DNA of 64,000 nt, from positions 35,681,876 to 35,745,875 of the forward strand of contig OX155950.1 of the NCBI GenBank assembly GCA_944548615.1, read 5' to 3'. This document shows, in pieces, positions 39,024 through 48,716 of this stretch; position 1 is the stretch's first letter, and the number at the start of each line of letters is the position of its first letter. Made by a program: the position numbers and the translations under genes. Below the pieces are notes generated by a model that saw nothing but the letters and a program-made list of their open reading frames with translations, did not search any database and was not told the origin of the DNA. The stretch is from Micropterix aruncella. Taxonomy: Eukaryota > Arthropoda > Insecta > Lepidoptera > Micropterigidae.

Positions 39024-42000
39024 AGGCGCCGGGGGTAGATCAACTCGGCGCCGACGACACCAACCGCTTATACGTTCGAGACCGCAGCACCAACGCACTC
39101 TTCTTGGTCGATACTGGCGCAAATGTCAGCGTCCTTCCAAGAAGGAAATCCGACAACGGCAGAAGAGCGGACCTCAGGCTTCGAGCGGCTAACGGTACTA
39201 CCATCGCCACATACGGAAGAAAGGAGATGACACTAAACATCGGCCTAGAAAACCCATTGGCGGCCATCTTCATAATTGCGGATGTACAGCAGCCCATCAT
39301 AGGAGCAGATTTTTTGGCGAAGCACCGACTATTAGTTGACCTATTTCAAAAAAAATTAATCTCGCCAAACTCACGCACGACAGAAGCACGGGCACTATCC
39401 ATCCAGGCCATCAAACAATCGCCGAATTACCTAAGAATATTCGACGAGTTTCAGAATATTACATCAGCAACATCTCAACCGAGACAACCGAAGCACCAGG
39501 TGGAACACCACATTGAAACGGAAGGTCCACCGGTGTTCGCCAGACCGCGGCCACTTAATCCAGAGAGGTACGCAGCGGCAAAGAAGATATTCGACGAAAT
39601 GATCGCAGCCGGAGTCTGCCGACCGTCGAAGAGCCAATGGGCGAGCCCGCTGCATTTGGTCCCCAAAGCAAATGGAGAATTCCGACCATGTGGAGACTAT
39701 AGGAGGCTCAACAGTATCACCGTACCAGATCGATATACTATCCCGAGACTACAGGATTTCACGCACTCGCTGGAAAATAGCACCATTTTCACATCGTTAG
39801 ATTTGGTAAAGGCATACACACAAATACCGGTAAGAAAAGAAGATATGGAAAAGACAGCCATCACCACTCCCTTCGGCCTTTTTGAGATGTGCAGAATGAG
39901 CTTCGGACTACGAAACGGAGCACAGACGATGCAGCGTTTTATGGACGAAGTACTGAGGGGCTTACCGTTCATATTCGTGTATATCGACGACATTTTAATA
40001 GCCTCAGAAAACGAGGAAGCTCACGCAAGACACTTAAGAGAAACGCTCGGGAGATTAGACGCGCATGGAATCACGATCAACATAGACAAATGCCACGTAG
40101 GAAGAACCGAGCTAGACTTCCTAGGATACACCGTGAATGCTACTGGAATACGACCGAAGGCGGACAAGGTAGAGGCGATAAAAAAATACCCGAAACCAGC
40201 AGACGTTCAGCAGTTACGGAGATTCCTAGGAATGATCAATTTCTATAGAAATAGCATCCCAAGAGCCGCGCAATATCAAGAAAAATTAAACAAGTTCCTA
40301 CAAGGAGCAAAAAAGAATGATCGCACGCCAATTCCATGGACAACAGAAACCACAGAAGCATTCGAGAAATGCCGGGACAGCGTTGAAGAAGCGGTAATTT
40401 TAGCGCACCCGTCGGCGCATGCACCATTGGCAATAATGACAGATGCATCAAATACCTGCGTAGGAGCGGCATTACATCAAAAGAAAGGTGGAGAATGGGC
40501 GCCGTTAGGATTTTATTCGAAGGCAATGTCGCATGCGCAACAAAATTACGCAACTTACGATAGGGAGTTGTTGGCAATCTACCTATCGGTGAGACACTTT
40601 CGGAAGATGGTAGAAGGGCGTGAGCTGACGATATTCACGGATCACAAGCCACTAATTCACGCTCTCAAGAAATTGGACGACTCTATCACGGAAACGCCCA
40701 TGCGAATTCGTCATACGTCATATATTTCGCAATTTGCAAGCACGATAGAGTACCTGCCGGGAAAAGCAAACGTCGTGGCCGACGCGCTCTCGAGGATAGC
40801 AGAAATCGACTGCCCAAACACGTTCGACTACGAAGAATTGGCGGCACAACAGGCAGAAGATCCCGAGCTAAAAACGATAAGGCAACAAGAAAATTTAAAA
40901 TTTGAAAAGAAAGGCGACAAACCAGTATGGTGCGAAGTGTCCACCAAGAAAGCAAGGCCATACATCACGCCAGCACTGCGGATAAAAGCAATAAAATTGG
41001 TACACGACATCAGTCATCCCGGTATCCGAGCGACAAGAAAAATGGTAGCGGAACGTTATTTTTGGCCAAGGATGAATAAGGAGAGCGCGGAATATGCAAA
41101 AACATGCATCGCTTGTCAGCGCGCAAAAATACATAGACATACGCGCGCGCCCATAGGGACATTCATGGAGGCAGGACGTTTGGAACACGTACATATAGAC
41201 ATCGTCGGACCCTTAGGAATAGCAGAAGAGTACCGATACCTCGTAACCATGATCGACAGGGCAACGAAGTGGGTCGAATGTATCCCGGTCAAAGATATAA
41301 GCGCAGAAACGGTAGCGCAGGTCTTCTACGAAGGATGGATTGCGCGATTCGGAGCACCGATTCGGATTACCACTGACCAGGGAAGGCAGTTCGAGTCCAC
41401 ATTATTCACAGCTTTGACACAGATACTGGGAGTAAAAAAGATACATACCACAGCGTATCACCCCCAGGCAAATGGGATGATAGAAAGATGGCATAGATCC
41501 CTAAAAGCAGCATTAAGAGCGCGACTAAAAACAGCGAATTGGGTGAGAGAATTACCCACCGTATTAATGGGATTACGAGCAGCTATTAAAGAAGACTACG
41601 GGATCAGCCCGGCTGAATTACTGTACGGGACAACACTCAGGCTCCCAGGAGATTTTTTTGAAAAACAAACTACAAAAACGATACCAGAAACTGTGCAGCA
41701 AATGAGAGAGACATTCGAGGCGCACAGACCGCGAAGAGAACGAGAACACCACAATAACATTTTCGTACATCGGGATCTAAAGGAGACGACGCACGTATTT
41801 GTGAGAGACGACACGGTGAAGAGACCACTGCAAAACCCGTATAGAGGGCCATATAAGGTTTTGAGGCGGCGAGATAAGACATTCGACATTGAACAGGACA
41901 GAGCCAAAGTTACCATCTCGATTGATCGTTTAAAACCCTGCTACGGCGTGGCAAGCAGTAACGAGAACGAGCAGGAGACAGACAAGGAGGAGCCCAGGTG

Positions 42001-42601
42001 GGCAGCGTCCGCGAACAACAACCAACAAGGACCACAGCAATACAAGACCAGATACGGAAGAACGGTTCGACCTCCCGGGCAGTGGCACACGACGACCTGT
42101 CGTCCTCCCAAAGGGGGGAATGATGTAGCGACGCTACAAACAGTAGAAGGAAGAGTGGAGGGGCGAGGCGTCCGTGCAGCGCCACGGGCGACAGAAGAAT
42201 GGCGAGGGAGCACGACGGAGCCCGGTATATACGCTAATCGTGCTTATAAACAGAGCGAGCGAGACAACGCTATACTGAGGGAGAGAGACAGAGAGAAGGA
42301 GAAAGGAACCTTTCAGACAGGGAGAGGAGGAAAGGAAATTAGCTGGAAGAAAACTCCCATACTTCGGCAAGGTCCTGAAAGTGAGCATCAACAAATATAT
42401 ACACGCACCGGACGGCGAGCAGGGGGCGACCGCGAGACACGACCGAACAGAGCAGTGGCGAGCGCCACACTGGCGTTCGCGGCGGCAGACAGCGAGGCGA
42501 CGGGCCGACGCGACAGAGGAGAGCAAGCGGAGGGGGAGCGAGAAAGCGATGGGCGGTCGAGACGAGGTCGCTGGCCGTGTGATATAAATAGAAGCAGCTA
42601 A
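38993..42601 (+). CDS. pol: pol polyprotein (protease, RT, RNase H, integrase), intact
   Basis: The frame opens after a TAA at 38990-38992 and is uninterrupted to TAA at 42599-42601. Counting from the protease LVDTGA (39104), the domains in order are: aspartic protease (LVDTGANVSVLP); RT with YIDDIL near residue 292; RNase H with TDASNTCVGAAL near 445; the integrase HHCC zinc domain (HDISHPG...CIACQRAK) from ~633; and the integrase core with IDIVGPL (~698), TTDQGRQF (~755) and E of MIERW (~792), a D,D-35-E spacing. No chromodomain is seen. It is probably made by -1 frameshifting from gag. The last ~160 codons read across the purine tract into the 3' LTR without a stop. Confidence 0.95.
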   Translation, partial: EAEESGGKLLEAPGVDQLGADDTNRLYVRDRSTNALFLVDTGANVSVLPRRKSDNGRRADLRLRAANGTTIATYGRKEMTLNIGLENPLAAIFIIADVQQPIIGADFLAKHRLLVDLFQKKLISPNSRTTEARALSIQAIKQSPNYLRIFDEFQNITSATSQPRQPKHQVEHHIETEGPPVFARPRPLNPERYAAAKKIFDEMIAAGVCRPSKSQWASPLHLVPKANGEFRPCGDYRRLNSITVPDRYTIPRLQDFTHSLENSTIFTSLDLVKAYTQIPVRKEDMEKTAITTPFGLFEMCRMSFGLRNGAQTMQRFMDEVLRGLPFIFVYIDDILIASENEEAHARHLRETLGRLDAHGITINIDKCHVGRTELDFLGYTVNATGIRPKADKVEAIKKYPKPADVQQLRRFLGMINFYRNSIPRAAQYQEKLNKFLQGAKKNDRTPIPWTTETTEAFEKCRDSVEEAVILAHPSAHAPLAIMTDASNTCVGAALHQKKGGEWAPLGFYSKAMSHAQQNYATYDRELLAIYLSVRHFRKMVEGRELTIFTDHKPLIHALKKLDDSITETPMRIRHTSYISQFASTIEYLPGKANVVADALSRIAEIDCPNTFDYEELAAQQAEDPELKTIRQQENLKFEKKGDKPVWCEVSTKKARPYITPALRIKAIKLVHDISHPGIRATRKMVAERYFWPRMNKESAEYAKTCIACQRAKIHRHTRAPIGTFMEAGRLEHVHIDIVGPLGIAEEYRYLVTMIDRATKWVECIPVKDISAETVAQVFYEGWIARFGAPIRITTDQGRQFESTLFTALTQILGVKKIHTTAYHPQANGMIERWHRSLKAALRARLKTANWVRELPTVLMGLRAAIKEDYGISPAELLYGTTLRLPGDFFEKQTTKTIPETVQQMRETFEAHRPRREREHHNNIFVHRDLKETTHVFVRDDTVKRPLQNPYRGPYKVLRRRDKTFDIEQDRAKVTISIDRLKPCYGVASSNENEQETDKEEPRWAASANNNQQGPQQYKTRYGRTVRPPGQWHTTTCRPPKGGNDVATLQTVEGRVEGRGVRAAPRATEEWRGSTTEPGIYANRAYKQSERDNAILRERDREKEKGTFQTGRGGKEISWKKTPILRQGPESEHQQIYTRTGRRAGGDRETRPNRAVASATLAFAAADSEATGRRDRGEQAEGERESDGRSRRGRWPCDINRSS
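42109..42123 (+). promoter_or_regulatory. Polypurine tract
   Basis: AAAGGGGGGAATGA directly before the 3' LTR, the plus-strand priming site. It lies inside the open pol frame. Confidence 0.8.
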
Positions 42602-42748
42602 TGTAGGTCAACCATTCTACTGAAACAAATTACGCTCGCGTTATCACGTATTATTGTACATTTTTTGTAAAGAGGAAAAATATATTTTACACAACAGTTT
42701 ATCGCGGTTTTTTCTATCACGTTCTTCGACACACGAAAGAGTCGCGAA

Positions 42749-42750
<2 letters not shown>
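42124..42750 (+). repeat. 3' LTR
   Basis: Same length as the 5' LTR and without visible difference in the parts I compared. It ends GTCGCGAAAT and then (AT)n. The offset to the 5' LTR is exactly 4644 bases at both ends. Confidence 0.95.
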
Positions 42751-42798
<48 letters not shown>

Positions 42799-42800
42799 TT
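42751..42800. repeat. (AT)n tract flanking the LTR element
   Basis: About 50 bases of AT with one GT interruption. It is the right-hand remainder of the microsatellite into which the LTR retrotransposon inserted, or the tail of the neighbouring Penelope element. Confidence 0.9.
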
Positions 42801-42802
42801 TA

Positions 42803-44272
42803 TGAAATCGAAGACTATCGCGGTTGTTTGACATTATAAATAGGATAGAAAACGAATTTACCGCGTGAAATTTGTAGGACCCGACGTTTCGGTGACGTTG
42901 CAGCCGCCGTTGTCAAGGGTAAACTGAAGAGCTGTCAGTCCGTTGTTTTGCGGGTAGGCCGCAAACCGCTGCCGCCACTGCGTAGGTTATAACGGTGGTG
43001 GGGGGCCGGGCTCGGAGCGCGGGAATTTTTAAAATCCGTCTTGCACACAACACTCACTGTATCCTGTTTTACGTCTTTGCGTTCGGCGTTCGGCGGCGGG
43101 AACATTTTAAGAAGAGGGTTCCACGTAGAAGAGAGTTTGTAGCCGTCATCTCTATTGAAGTTCGGAGTTCTTCTTATTTCAATGGCTTCCCGGATCATGC
43201 GAGGAAAGTAGAATTGTTCCTTCGATAGAACAATGGGATTTTGAAACTGCATCCAGTGGTTACTTCCGCTATCCAATATATGTTCGCAGATCGCCGATTT
43301 TTCTCGCTGAACGTTTTTAACAGCTTTGATGTGTTCTGTCAGTCGCGTGGCTATGGGCCGTTTCGTTTGTCCAACGTAGGCTAGACCGCAGCTGCATTCG
43401 ACTTTATACACACCCGGGGTTTGCAGTGGTATTACATCCTTTACAGGCCTCAAAAATCGAGCTATATTTTGGGTCGGTTTGAAGATCGTTTTTATATCGA
43501 ATCTGTTTAGCATCTTACTTATTCGATCTGTCACGCCCTTGACGTATGGTAAGAATGCTCTTGATCTGCTCGGTTTTTGAGTTTCGTCCGTATTAGATCG
43601 TGTGCGTGTCTCGTGATATTTTCCGTATCCATTTTTCCTAAGGACATCATTGACATGTTCCATCTCCTTCGGAAAATGCTCAGTGTCGCATAGATCGCGT
43701 GCTCGATTCACGAGCGACGTTTGCACTGAACGTAGATGGTAGGGATGATGGTGTGAGCTTGCATGCAAATATCTGTCCGTATGTGTGGGCTTCCGATATA
43801 CCTTATGTCCGAGAGTATTGTCACTTCTCCTCGTCACTTTGACATCCAAAAATGGTAAGGAGCCGTCCTTCTCTACTTCATAGGTGAAACTGATTTTTGG
43901 GTGTATGGAGTTTAGATGACCCAGGAATTCTTTCACCGTTTGAATGTTGCCTTTCAGGATGCAGAAGGTATCATCCACGTAGCGAAGCCAGAGAATGGGT
44001 TTAATTTTGGAGGTTTTTATGGCTAATTCCTCAAAATATTCCATATATAGGTCACTAACTATCGGCGATACGGAGCATCCCATTGCTACTCCGTCGATTT
44101 GTTTGTAATAATCGCCGTTCCATAGAAAGTAGCAGGATGTCAGGCAATGTTGAAGCATGTCGGCGTAGCTAATAGGGAGGTCCTCAGACCTTAGTTTATC
44201 TCTCACCACCGTAAGACACTCCGAAATGGGCAAATTCGTAAATAAAGATTCGACGTCAATGGTGAGCTTTTG
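42803..44272 (-). mobile_element. Penelope-like element, 5'-truncated
   Basis: Minus-strand retroelement. The coding frame is open from the truncation at ~44272 to 42935, and the 3' UTR ends at ~42803 next to (AT)n. The terminal ~120 bases recur at 27.9 kb. It carries CCGAAACGTCGG downstream of the ORF, a string often seen near Penelope ribozyme motifs. A LINE tail (44275-44520) abuts the truncation point. Confidence 0.85.
42935..44272 (-). CDS. Penelope-like reverse transcriptase with GIY-YIG endonuclease, partial
   Basis: The frame enters as IDVESLFTNLPISE (RT), starting before the in-frame TTG at 44233. It continues with VAMGCSVSPIVSDLYMEYFE and LRYVDDTFCIL (the YxDD catalytic box), then LPFLDVKVTR and YRKPTHTDRYLHASSHH, all Penelope-specific. 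The C-terminal domain GVYKVECSCGLAYVGQTKRP with SAICEHI is the GIY-YIG nuclease, with a CxC insert as in Penelope elements. No stops occur in ~445 codons, but the N-terminal RT fingers are missing, so it is a fragment. It is not host TERT. Confidence 0.9.
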   Translation of the reverse strand, partial: QKLTIDVESLFTNLPISECLTVVRDKLRSEDLPISYADMLQHCLTSCYFLWNGDYYKQIDGVAMGCSVSPIVSDLYMEYFEELAIKTSKIKPILWLRYVDDTFCILKGNIQTVKEFLGHLNSIHPKISFTYEVEKDGSLPFLDVKVTRRSDNTLGHKVYRKPTHTDRYLHASSHHHPYHLRSVQTSLVNRARDLCDTEHFPKEMEHVNDVLRKNGYGKYHETRTRSNTDETQKPSRSRAFLPYVKGVTDRISKMLNRFDIKTIFKPTQNIARFLRPVKDVIPLQTPGVYKVECSCGLAYVGQTKRPIATRLTEHIKAVKNVQREKSAICEHILDSGSNHWMQFQNPIVLSKEQFYFPRMIREAIEIRRTPNFNRDDGYKLSSTWNPLLKMFPPPNAERKDVKQDTVSVVCKTDFKNSRAPSPAPHHRYNLRSGGSGLRPTRKTTD

Positions 44273-44274
44273 TG

Positions 44275-44520
44275 ATTATTTAATATTATTATGTTACTAA
44301 AATAGACTAAGTATATGTAATATCTGTGTTAATAGAGCTACCACATAAAACAATAGTACCTACATTAAGTTACACTCAGCAACTAAAAAAAAAAAAAGGA
44401 AAAAATAATACATAAAAGTCTACCGTAGTACGGGCATCACTCCAGCAAGGTAGATGTTAATTCTATTAACCTAGTGTTTTAAATGTGTGTGAAATATTAT
44501 TAAATAAATAAATAAATAAA
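44275..44520 (+). mobile_element. LINE 3' end with AAAT tail
   Basis: Plus-strand counterpart of 20395-20615, including GGGCATCACTCCAGCAAG, TTTTAAATGTGTGTGAAAT and AAATAAATAAATAAATAAAT at the right end. It is inserted between the Penelope fragment and the jockey-like RT that begins at 44521. Confidence 0.8.
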
Positions 44521-45635
44521 TTCTCACTGTCTAAACCTATTCATATTATCTATAAAAAATCTCTGCGGACAGGCACTGTACCATCTCTATGGAAAAATGC
44601 TTTGGTAGCGCCCATTTTTAAAAGCGGAGACAAGTCAATTGTCTCGAATTACCGGCCTATCTCAAAATTACCTATATTCGCGAAGGTTTTTGAAAAGGTG
44701 GTATGCGATTCTATCCTTAATTATATTTTTTTTAAAACATATTAATAATGAACAACATGTGTTCTTCCCGGGCATTTCAGTCGAGACTAATTTAACTATA
44801 TTTATTGAGTTTTTAAATAAGAATATGGACAATAGAATGCAAATTTACACAATGTATACGGATTTTGCCAAAGCCTTTGACCGCGTAAATCACGACATAT
44901 TCTTGAAAAAGATTTACTCTATTGGTATAAGAGGTGACCTCTACAGATGGATAGATTCCTATATAAGAAATAGATCGCATTGCATCTCCATCGGCGTTGT
45001 TATGTCGAAATGTGAACTGATACCTTCTGGTATCCAACAAGGATCACACTTAGGACCTATCCATTTTATTGTGTATGCCAGTGACAACGGCGCATGCTTT
45101 AAACATTCGAAATTTCTAATGTATGCAGACGACTTAAAAATATATAAAACTGTTAAATCTGATAACAATTGCCTTTTTTTACAGCGGTATTTAGACTCTT
45201 TGAAATTACATTGCGACAAAAACAAGATTAAAATGAATGTAGCAAAATGTTTCCACATAAGCTTTACGCGATATAGAAACAAGATTGCTTTGTTATATCA
45301 GTTTGATGATTTTCCTATTGCGTATTTTTGTCAAAGACCTGGGTGTAGTCTTAGATGACAGGTTCAGTTTTCAGGCACATGTCGCTACAATTGCTGGAAA
45401 ATCCAACAAAATGCTTGGTTTCATAATTCGCGCATCCAAACCTTTCTCTGATCCATTTGTTATACAATGCGTGTGTTCGATGACACCTTGAGTTTGCCTC
45501 TCAAATATAGTCTCCCCATTATCAAGTTCATATTAACGGATTACAAAATATCCTAAACAAATTCGTTCGTTATTTAAATTTCAAGACAAAAGTTACTGCA
45601 ATAATACTGATGAGGCCAAACTATTTTTCATCCCA
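44521..45635 (+). pseudogene. jockey-like LINE reverse transcriptase, frameshifted
   Basis: In order: GTVPSLWKNALVAPIFKSGD and SNYRPIS (44570-44665), a frame change, then YTDFAKAFDRVNHDIFLKKI, SGIQQGSHLGPIHFIVYASD and MYADDLKIYK (44850-45150). After another frame change come KDLGVVLDDRFSFQAHV and NKMLGFIIR. FxDD is present as YADD. All are standard jockey-clade landmarks. The open piece 44639-45358 is 239 codons. The sequence is cut at 45636 by the CACTG end of the next element. Confidence 0.85.
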
Positions 45636-47425
45636 CACTGAAAAAAAAAAACAGTGTGTCTAACTGTTTTTCCATTGAGTCTTACTGATTTTGTCGGTAA
45701 AAATGGAGCCAACTGGATTAGTCGGTAAGTCTAACTGAACCAAAGCAGTTAAAGTATAACAGTTATTTTAACTGTTATTTCCGCAACTGTTTTGAACAGT
45801 AAATGCACAGTTGAGGTAAACAGTTAAAGGAAACAGTTACTTTAACTGTCCAATTATTACTGTTCTGCACAGTACCGGCAACTATCGAGACAGTGCCCTC
45901 TACTGTGGAGTACAGTTCTTTTAACAGTTCTGAACAGTACCCGCTACTGTGGATGTACAGTTGTTTCTAGTATCTGGAACAGTTCATTTTACTGTTTTTA
46001 GTGCTTAGTGCTTGTGCTTAGTGCTTAGTGCTCAGTGCTGGCTACTGTCGAATACAGTACCCGCTACTGTGGATGTACAGTTATTTCTAGTGTCTGGGAC
46101 AGTTCCTTTTACTGTTATGCTCAGTGCTGGCTACTGTCGAATACAGTACCCGCTACTGTGGATGTACAGTTATTTCTAGTGCCTGGGACAGTTCCTTTTA
46201 CTGTTATGCTCAGTGCTGGCTACTGTCGAATACAGTACCCGCTACTGTGGATGTACAGTTATTTCTAGTGTCTGGGACAGTTCCTTTTACTGTTATGCTC
46301 AGTGCTGGCTACTGTCGAATACAGTACCCGCTACTGTAGATGTACAGTTATTTCTAGTGTCTGGGACAGTTCCTTTTACTGTTATGCTCAGTGCTGGCTA
46401 CTGTCGAATACAGTACCCTCTACTGTGGATGTACAGTTATTTCTAGTGTCTGGGACAGTTCCTTTTACTGTTATGCTCAGTGCTGGCTACTGTCGAATAC
46501 AGTACCCGCTACCGTGGATGTACAGTTATTTCTAGTGTCTGGGACAGTTCCTTTTACTGTTATGCTCAGTGCTGGCTACTGTCGTATACAGTACCCGCTA
46601 CTGTAGATGTACAGTTATTTCTAGTGTCTGGGACAGTTCTTTTTACTGTTATGCTCAGTGCTGGCTACTGTCGAATACAGTAACCGCTACTGTGGATGTG
46701 CAGTTATTTCTAATGTTTGGAACAGTTTCTTTTACTGTTCTGTACAATACCGGCTAATGTCATAAACAGTCATTGCAACTGAGAAGGTACAGTGCATTAT
46801 ACTGGTCAGAACAGTAAAAGATACTGTACCGAACAGTAGACCATACCTACTGTACCTCCACAGTACGGGTACGGTTCACCGCGGTAACTGCCTCTGGTCG
46901 AATGCAGGTCGCGCAATAACAGTTGGTGCAAACACAGTACATTTGCAGAATATGCATTTTAAATGTATATTCTAATGATTTATAATTGTAAGTATGTTTG
47001 CTGTGCTATGAAAACATACATACATTTACAAAATGTTTAGAAAATACCATTAAAATGCATAGGGCTCAGTACTGTGTTTGCGACAATTTTTATTGCGCGA
47101 CCTGAATTCGACAGGGGCAGGTACTGCGGAGAACAATATCCGCACTGTGGAACTATAGTACGGTCTACTATTGGCAATAGTACTTTTTACTGTGCTGAAA
47201 AGTATAACGTACAGTACCTTCTCAGTTGTGGATACACGACAGTAACCGGTACTGTGCAGAACAGTAAAAGGAACTGCTCCAGACAGCAGAAATATCCACA
47301 GTAACGGGCAACTATTTTCGACCGTAGCCGGTACTGTGCAGAACAGTAACTGGTATAGTAACAATAGATAACATTAGAAATAACTGTACCTCCACCGTAA
47401 CGGGTACTGTGTCCGACAGTAGCCT
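45636..47425. repeat. Subterminal motif-rich region of the CACTA-like element
   Basis: Dozens of copies of TACTGT/ACAGTA and AACTGT/ACAGTT in both orientations, beginning with a terminal CACTG...CAGTG pair (45636-45656) around an A run. The density falls sharply after ~47425. In CACTA elements such repeats bind the transposase or accessory protein, which is known from the plant systems. ORFs here are products of the repeats. Confidence 0.75.
46035..46757 (+). repeat. 89-bp tandem array, about eight units
   Basis: Unit ATGCTCAGTGCTGGCTACTG and onward repeats at 46035, 46124, 46213, 46302, 46391, 46480, 46569 and 46658 with few differences. Each unit holds about seven TACTGT/ACAGT motifs. Each starts with ATG and 89 is not a multiple of three, so nested ORFs of 62-77 codons appear in all frames. 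None is considered a gene. Confidence 0.95.
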
Positions 47426-47614
47426 GAGAGCGGTATTCTAAACGGAGGAGGCACCAGGAGTGTTTTACTACTTGTTGATTATCACCGTTTCCGCTTACGG
47501 TAGGTAGGCACTTTAGATTTAACGCTTGCGACATACCAACAGGTGATAAAACACTTCCCTGAAAGTAAACAAAGCGTATTTTTTACAATCAACATAAGTT
47601 TATTATTTAAAAAA

Positions 47615-48482
47615 AACAATTATTACTTCAAGTAATTATTTCAAATATTCTCAGCATACAAACAATAAAAGTTAAGAACATAAGAGCATTTCAAAATGGC
47701 CTGAAATGAGTTTAAAATACTTAGTAGTAGTAGTAAAAACAAAATTTGAAATGCACACTGCAGTAATTATAATTTTATATACAATAATCAGTTACTTTAA
47801 TATAAGGTAAAATTTATTATTAGAGTAATGAAACTATGTCTTGGAACCAAACGAGCACGTTATTATTCACATAGATTAAGGTAAATACGCCCTAATAAAA
47901 TTATAAATTATTACCATTTTTACTTTAACTTAATTGTAATTATTTTAAATATTCTCAGCATACAAACAATAAAAGTTAAAAACATAAGAGTATTTGAAAA
48001 TAACCTGAAATGAGTTTAAAATACTTAGTACCTAGTAGTAGTACAAACAAAATTTGAAATGCACACTGCAGTAATTATAATTTTATATAGCTAAGGTCAA
48101 ATTTATTATTAGAGTAATGAAACTATGTCTTGGAACCAAATGAGCACGTTAATTTTCACATAGATTAAGGTAAAACGGCCACAATAAAATTATAAATTAT
48201 TACCATTTTTATTTTAACTTAATTGTAATTATTTTAAATATTCTCAGCATACAAACAACAAAAGTTAAAAACATAAGAGCATTTGAAAATAACCTGAAAT
48301 GAGTTTAAAATACTTAGTAGTAGGTAAATAAACAAAATTTGAAATGCACAACGTACTATTTATAATTATATACACAATAATCAGTTATTTATGCTGAGGT
48401 TAAACTTATTAAGAGACTAATGTATTTGAATCCTACACTAAACTTTGTGAAACTATGTCTTGGAACCAAATGAGCACGTGGG
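47615..48482 (+). repeat. ~300-bp tandem repeat, three units
   Basis: TTCTCAGCATACAAACAA occurs at 47648, 47952 and 48241 (spacings 304 and 289). Units share ACCTGAAATGAGTTTAAAAT, AAATTTGAAATGCACA and GAAACTATGTCTTGGAACCA. Non-coding. It lies just downstream of the transposase stop (48717), so it forms the 3' flank of that gene. Confidence 0.9.
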
Positions 48483-48716
48483 TATAAACCTGAATTCCAA
48501 CAACATATACTAGTCTAGTCAACAATTGGTTATGGAGTGTTAGACTGTTGCACTTGGAGAATACTCAAATGGAGCGGATCACTTCGCGCCGCTGACAATG
48601 CGCCGCGCTCGCAGGTCTATGCGGGGCTTTTCAAAGGGCTGCAGTTTAAAGGCCAATATTAGATAACAGAGAACTGAAATAAGCATTTACCAAGCTCTAT
48701 AATATGAAGGTAAAGT

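Larger units (their letters stand above)
37480..42750 (+). mobile_element. Full-length Ty3/gypsy LTR retrotransposon
   Basis: A 5271-bp unit with 627-bp direct LTRs (37480-38106 and 42124-42750), a primer-binding site starting TGGTGACCC at 38107, gag, pol with protease, RT, RNase H and integrase in Ty3/gypsy order, and a purine tract (AAAGGGGGGAATGA) ending at 42123. No envelope ORF is present. The LTR translations that I compared (148 codons) are identical between the two LTRs. This indicates recent insertion and possible competence. The target duplication cannot be read because both flanks are (TA)n. Confidence 0.95.

Noticed and set aside
42935..44272. Host telomerase reverse transcriptase
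   Set aside because: The RT is followed by a GIY-YIG domain and has Penelope-specific motifs; TERT-specific domains are absent.
46035..46757. Seven nested 62-77 codon ORFs as a gene family
   Set aside because: They are the same 89-bp tandem unit read in successive frames; no start context or splice signals distinguish them.
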